Below are positions 7,321 to 9,492 of a DNA stretch of 9,492 nt, piece after piece. This DNA comes from Prolixibacteraceae bacterium (GTDB taxonomy: Bacteria > Bacteroidota > Bacteroidia > Bacteroidales > Prolixibacteraceae). The stretch covers positions 1 to 9,492 of the forward strand of contig DPRM01000049.1 in NCBI GenBank assembly GCA_003537645.1, read 5' to 3'. The notes beneath the pieces were generated by a model. The model did no database searches and was not told where the DNA came from. It worked only from the letters and a program-made list of their open reading frames with translations. The translations under genes were made by a program, and so were the position numbers. Every line of letters starts with the position of its first letter. Positions within the stretch are counted from its first letter, which is position 1.

Positions 7321-7839
7321 TTATTCAGGATAATATTCTAATGAAACGGTTTCTTTTTCAATCTTAAATCCGGCTTTCAGGTAAGCCTGCAAAGCCGATG
7401 AATGGTCGCGGTCGCAAGTGTGCAGCCACACTTTTTCACCGTTTTGACCGGCTTTCGAAATGGCTGCCTGAATCAGTTTCTGCCCCAATCCTTTCCCAAT
7501 CCAACCAGGTTTCAGGCCCAAATACACAATTTCAGTTTCCTGTTCTGATCGCACCAGCTCAAAGAATCCGGCCACTTCATTTTCAAACTTGAAAAGCCAG
7601 ACTTCATTGGTTTCCGATTTCAGAATTTCTTTCAGTTCTTCCAAAGATTTCAGCAAACGCCCGGTCCAGCCCCAATCCTTTCCAACTTCCTGATAAAGTT
7701 TGAGGTATTCGTCGGCATTCGGATTTTTCCAAAGTTCCAACTGATTGGATTGCAATTCAGAAGAATCCGGTAAAATTCCGTCAAAAATCAGAATCCAGGT
7801 TTTTACGGGAATTTGCTTGTATCCGGCTGGCGTGTTCAT
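7321..7839 (-). CDS. GNAT-family N-acetyltransferase
   Basis: This 172-residue protein has the acetyl-CoA-binding GNAT motif A, IVYLGLKPGWIGKGLGQKLIQAAI (about 104-127), with the pyrophosphate loop GWIGKGLG, preceded by the strand VAGFFELV (89-96) and followed by VWLHTCDRDHSSALQAYLKAGF (137-158), the usual motif B region. The first half, with LYQEVGKDWGWTGRLLKSLEELKEIL (48-73), resembles a widespread uncharacterised GNAT subgroup that carries a W-x-W pattern and GFFEL; the acceptor substrate of that subgroup is unknown to me. The enzyme should be cytosolic. It sits 8 bp after the purine nucleoside phosphorylase gene and 2 bp before the dehydratase gene, inside a tight operon. The start is supported by that spacing and by the complete N-terminal domain. 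Confidence 0.9.
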   Translation of the reverse strand: MNTPAGYKQIPVKTWILIFDGILPDSSELQSNQLELWKNPNADEYLKLYQEVGKDWGWTGRLLKSLEELKEILKSETNEVWLFKFENEVAGFFELVRSEQETEIVYLGLKPGWIGKGLGQKLIQAAISKAGQNGEKVWLHTCDRDHSSALQAYLKAGFKIEKETVSLEYYPE

Positions 7840-7847
7840 AACCTTGG

Positions 7848-8660
7848 CTACAATCCGGCTACCAACTCTTTCAGGATCAAAGTCATGTTTGGTTCGGCTT
7901 TCATGGCTACTTCCTGAACTTCTTCGTGCGAGATTTCGACGATTTGTCCGGGAACGCCGCTGTCGGTCACAATTGAAATGCCGAAAACGGTCATGTCTCC
8001 ATGACGGGCTACAATCACTTCAGGAACGGTTGACATGCCAACAATGTCGGCACCCAAGTGACGAAACATGAGGTATTCGGCAGGCGTTTCGAAAGTTGGG
8101 CCCGATACGCCTACGTACACACCCTCACGTACGGTTATGCCACTTTTTAAAGCAATGGCCTTCGCTCTGTTGCGCAAATGCTGGTCGTACGATTTGCTCA
8201 TATCCGGGAAGCGGGGTCCCAGCTCGTTCATGTTTTTCCCCCGTAACGGGTGTTCCGGAAAGAAATTAATGTGGTCGGAAATAATTACCACATCGCCAAC
8301 TTTATAGTCAGGATTAAGCCCGCCGGAAGCATTGGAAACAAAGAGCGTGTTGATCCCCATCATTTTCATTACACGTACCGGAAAAGTTACCTCTTTCATA
8401 GAATAGCCTTCGTAATAATGAAACCGTCCTTGCATGGCCATCACTGTTTTTCCTGCCAGTTTTCCAATAATTAACTGTCCGGAATGGCCTTCGACAGTTG
8501 AAACAGGGAAGTCAGGAATTTCGTGGTACGGAATGGTCAACTCGATTTCAATTTCCTTAACCAATCCGCCAAGTCCTGAACCCAGGATGATGGCAGCATC
8601 AATTGGCTTTTTTACTCTTGCGTTTATGAAGGTCGCGGTTGCTTTTATTTTCTCTAACAT
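7848..8660 (-). CDS. punA: Purine nucleoside phosphorylase, trimeric PNP/MTAP family
   Basis: The 270-residue enzyme cleaves purine nucleosides with phosphate, giving the free base and ribose-1-phosphate for purine salvage. By comparison with human PNP, phosphate-site residues are Ser28 in ILGSGLGGL, His59 in EGHSG and Arg79/His81 in GRFHYYEGY. The NASGGLNPDYKVGDVVIISDH stretch (110-130) and GPTFETPAEY (187-196, Glu191) are family signatures, followed by GMSTVPEVIVARH (208-220) and His245 in SHEEV. At the position of human Asn243, which reads 6-oxopurines, this protein has Asp233 (TDSG instead of TNKV), as in adenine-accepting MTAP; see findings. The ATG at 8660 gives the usual N-terminal helix before the first strand, so this start is favoured even though it overlaps the end of lpxK by 62 bp. 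Confidence 0.95.
   Translation of the reverse strand: MLEKIKATATFINARVKKPIDAAIILGSGLGGLVKEIEIELTIPYHEIPDFPVSTVEGHSGQLIIGKLAGKTVMAMQGRFHYYEGYSMKEVTFPVRVMKMMGINTLFVSNASGGLNPDYKVGDVVIISDHINFFPEHPLRGKNMNELGPRFPDMSKSYDQHLRNRAKAIALKSGITVREGVYVGVSGPTFETPAEYLMFRHLGADIVGMSTVPEVIVARHGDMTVFGISIVTDSGVPGQIVEISHEEVQEVAMKAEPNMTLILKELVAGL
8599..8660 (-). other. 62-bp out-of-frame overlap of lpxK 3' end and punA 5' start
   Basis: The last 20 codons and stop of lpxK share DNA with the first 20 or so codons of punA in another frame. Both readings are meaningful: on the PNP side a family-typical N-terminal helix (MLEKIKATATFINARV), on the LpxK side a Lys/Arg-rich tail beyond the conserved core. This suggests translational coupling, with ribosomes on lpxK reaching the punA start before terminating. 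Confidence 0.85.
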
Positions 8661-9492
8661 AGGTCACAATTTTTTCGTCAAAGTTTTTTCCCTCGCTGTC
8701 GAGGAATTTTATTTTAAGTGGGATAAAAAACAAACTTGCTTTCATCGATTCCGACAAATCCATGTCTTTCAACCTCATCGAATCCTTCTCGGTGGTGATG
8801 ATGATTTTATTTTCAGCCTCAATCCCGGCGAATTTTTGTTCTATTTGGTTGATGTTCGACGCATTAAAGTTATGGTGGTCGGAAAATTTGAGGCTGGTAA
8901 TATTTTCTGAAAAATTACTTAAATATTTCAGCAAGTGTTCGGGGTTTGCGATCCCGGTAACCAGCAAAACGCTAAATTTATCTGAAGCCAGTTTGGGAGT
9001 TGGAATTGCCTCATCAGGAAAAACCGGGGCGAGTGGCTGATAAACCATCGTGGTAAAAAACAGGTTCTGATAGGGACGCAAATTCACATCTTTCATGATA
9101 ATGCGCCGTGTAATAGGCGAAATTTCCTGCGGACATTTGGTATAAATAATTACGTTGGCGCGGCGCATTTGCCACTTCGACTCGCGCAAACGGCCAACCG
9201 GCATCAACTGATCCTTGTCGATCGGGCGGTTAAAGTCGATCAATAAAATATTGATTCCGGCGCTCACGCTGCGGTGCTGAAACGCGTCGTCGAGCAAAAT
9301 AATATCGGGTAATTTTGCAGCATCCTGTTTCTGAATTTTTTCGATGGCATGTACCCGTTTTTCATCTACGATAACCTGAATTTCAGGAAATTTACTCTTG
9401 ATTTGCAAAGGTTCGTCGCCAATTGCCGAAGCAAGTGAATTAACTTCAACTTCCTGATAACCTTTTGTTTTTCGCTTGTATCCGCGACTAAT
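8599..9492 (-). CDS. lpxK: Tetraacyldisaccharide 4'-kinase (lipid A biosynthesis), 5' end outside window
   Basis: LpxK phosphorylates the 4' position of the lipid A disaccharide at the inner membrane. The reading frame stays open to the window edge, so 297 residues are seen and the ATG at 9408 is internal. The visible part begins with ISRGYKRKTKGY and GDEPLQIK, matching the segment just after the Walker A loop, which itself (GGTGKTP-type) lies beyond the edge. Next are VIVDEKR, ILLDDAFQHR (bases 9271-9291 for DDAFQHR; proteobacterial enzymes have DDGFQH), LVTGIANPEHLL, LKFSDHHNF and IITTEKDSMRL, all in family order. The core ends around FDEKIVTYVREN, after which comes a strongly basic tail (NRDLHKRKSKKAN) encoded within the start of the nucleoside phosphorylase gene. 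It is the first gene of the minus-strand run visible here. Confidence 0.94.
   Translation of the reverse strand: MSRGYKRKTKGYQEVEVNSLASAIGDEPLQIKSKFPEIQVIVDEKRVHAIEKIQKQDAAKLPDIILLDDAFQHRSVSAGINILLIDFNRPIDKDQLMPVGRLRESKWQMRRANVIIYTKCPQEISPITRRIIMKDVNLRPYQNLFFTTMVYQPLAPVFPDEAIPTPKLASDKFSVLLVTGIANPEHLLKYLSNFSENITSLKFSDHHNFNASNINQIEQKFAGIEAENKIIITTEKDSMRLKDMDLSESMKASLFFIPLKIKFLDSEGKNFDEKIVTYVRENKSNRDLHKRKSKKAN

Noticed and set aside
8434..8910. 158-codon plus-strand frame opposite punA and lpxK
   Set aside because: It mirrors two well-supported genes on the other strand and shows no domain or leader of its own.
1..9492. Mobile element, CRISPR, phage or tRNA signals
   Set aside because: No transposase or integrase motifs, no spaced direct repeats, no terminal inverted repeats and no cloverleaf-like sequence were seen on either strand.

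Overview
The window looks like a stretch of chromosome from a member of the Bacteroidota, probably an environmental Bacteroidales or Marinilabiliales-type lineage. The reasons are a DUF5916-type outer-membrane protein end, many exported proteins whose signal peptides end in AQ, A-rich leaders without clear Shine-Dalgarno sites, a lipoprotein with a relaxed lipobox, and an LpxK with DDAFQHR in place of the proteobacterial DDGFQH. The lineage is an inference from protein character; no marker gene is present.

The plus strand (1-6350) carries seven genes in one direction. First comes the 3' end of a DUF5916 outer-membrane barrel protein. It is followed by an exported NTF2-like/DUF4440 protein, an exported type-B carboxylesterase, an exported two-domain carboxymuconolactone decarboxylase (CMD) protein, a cupin lipoprotein, an exported PQQ-like beta-propeller protein, and a cytosolic aldo/keto reductase. 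Gaps are 27, 13, -11, 15, 95 and 17 bp, so most or all of it is probably one transcription unit. The esterase, CMD, cupin and NTF2-like proteins are all predicted to leave the cytoplasm. I read this as an envelope-located small-molecule conversion or detoxification set with unknown substrate; that is the most interesting part of the window.

The minus strand (9492-6374) carries a compact housekeeping operon, read right to left: lpxK (lipid A 4'-kinase, N-terminus beyond the window), a purine nucleoside phosphorylase whose first 62 bp overlap the end of lpxK, a GNAT acetyltransferase 8 bp downstream, and a PLP-dependent threonine/serine dehydratase or serine racemase 2 bp further on. The two units converge with only 23 bp between their stop codons and no convincing terminator hairpin.

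I saw no RNA genes, insertion sequences, CRISPR arrays, phage genes or long repeats. No gap between genes exceeds 95 bp.
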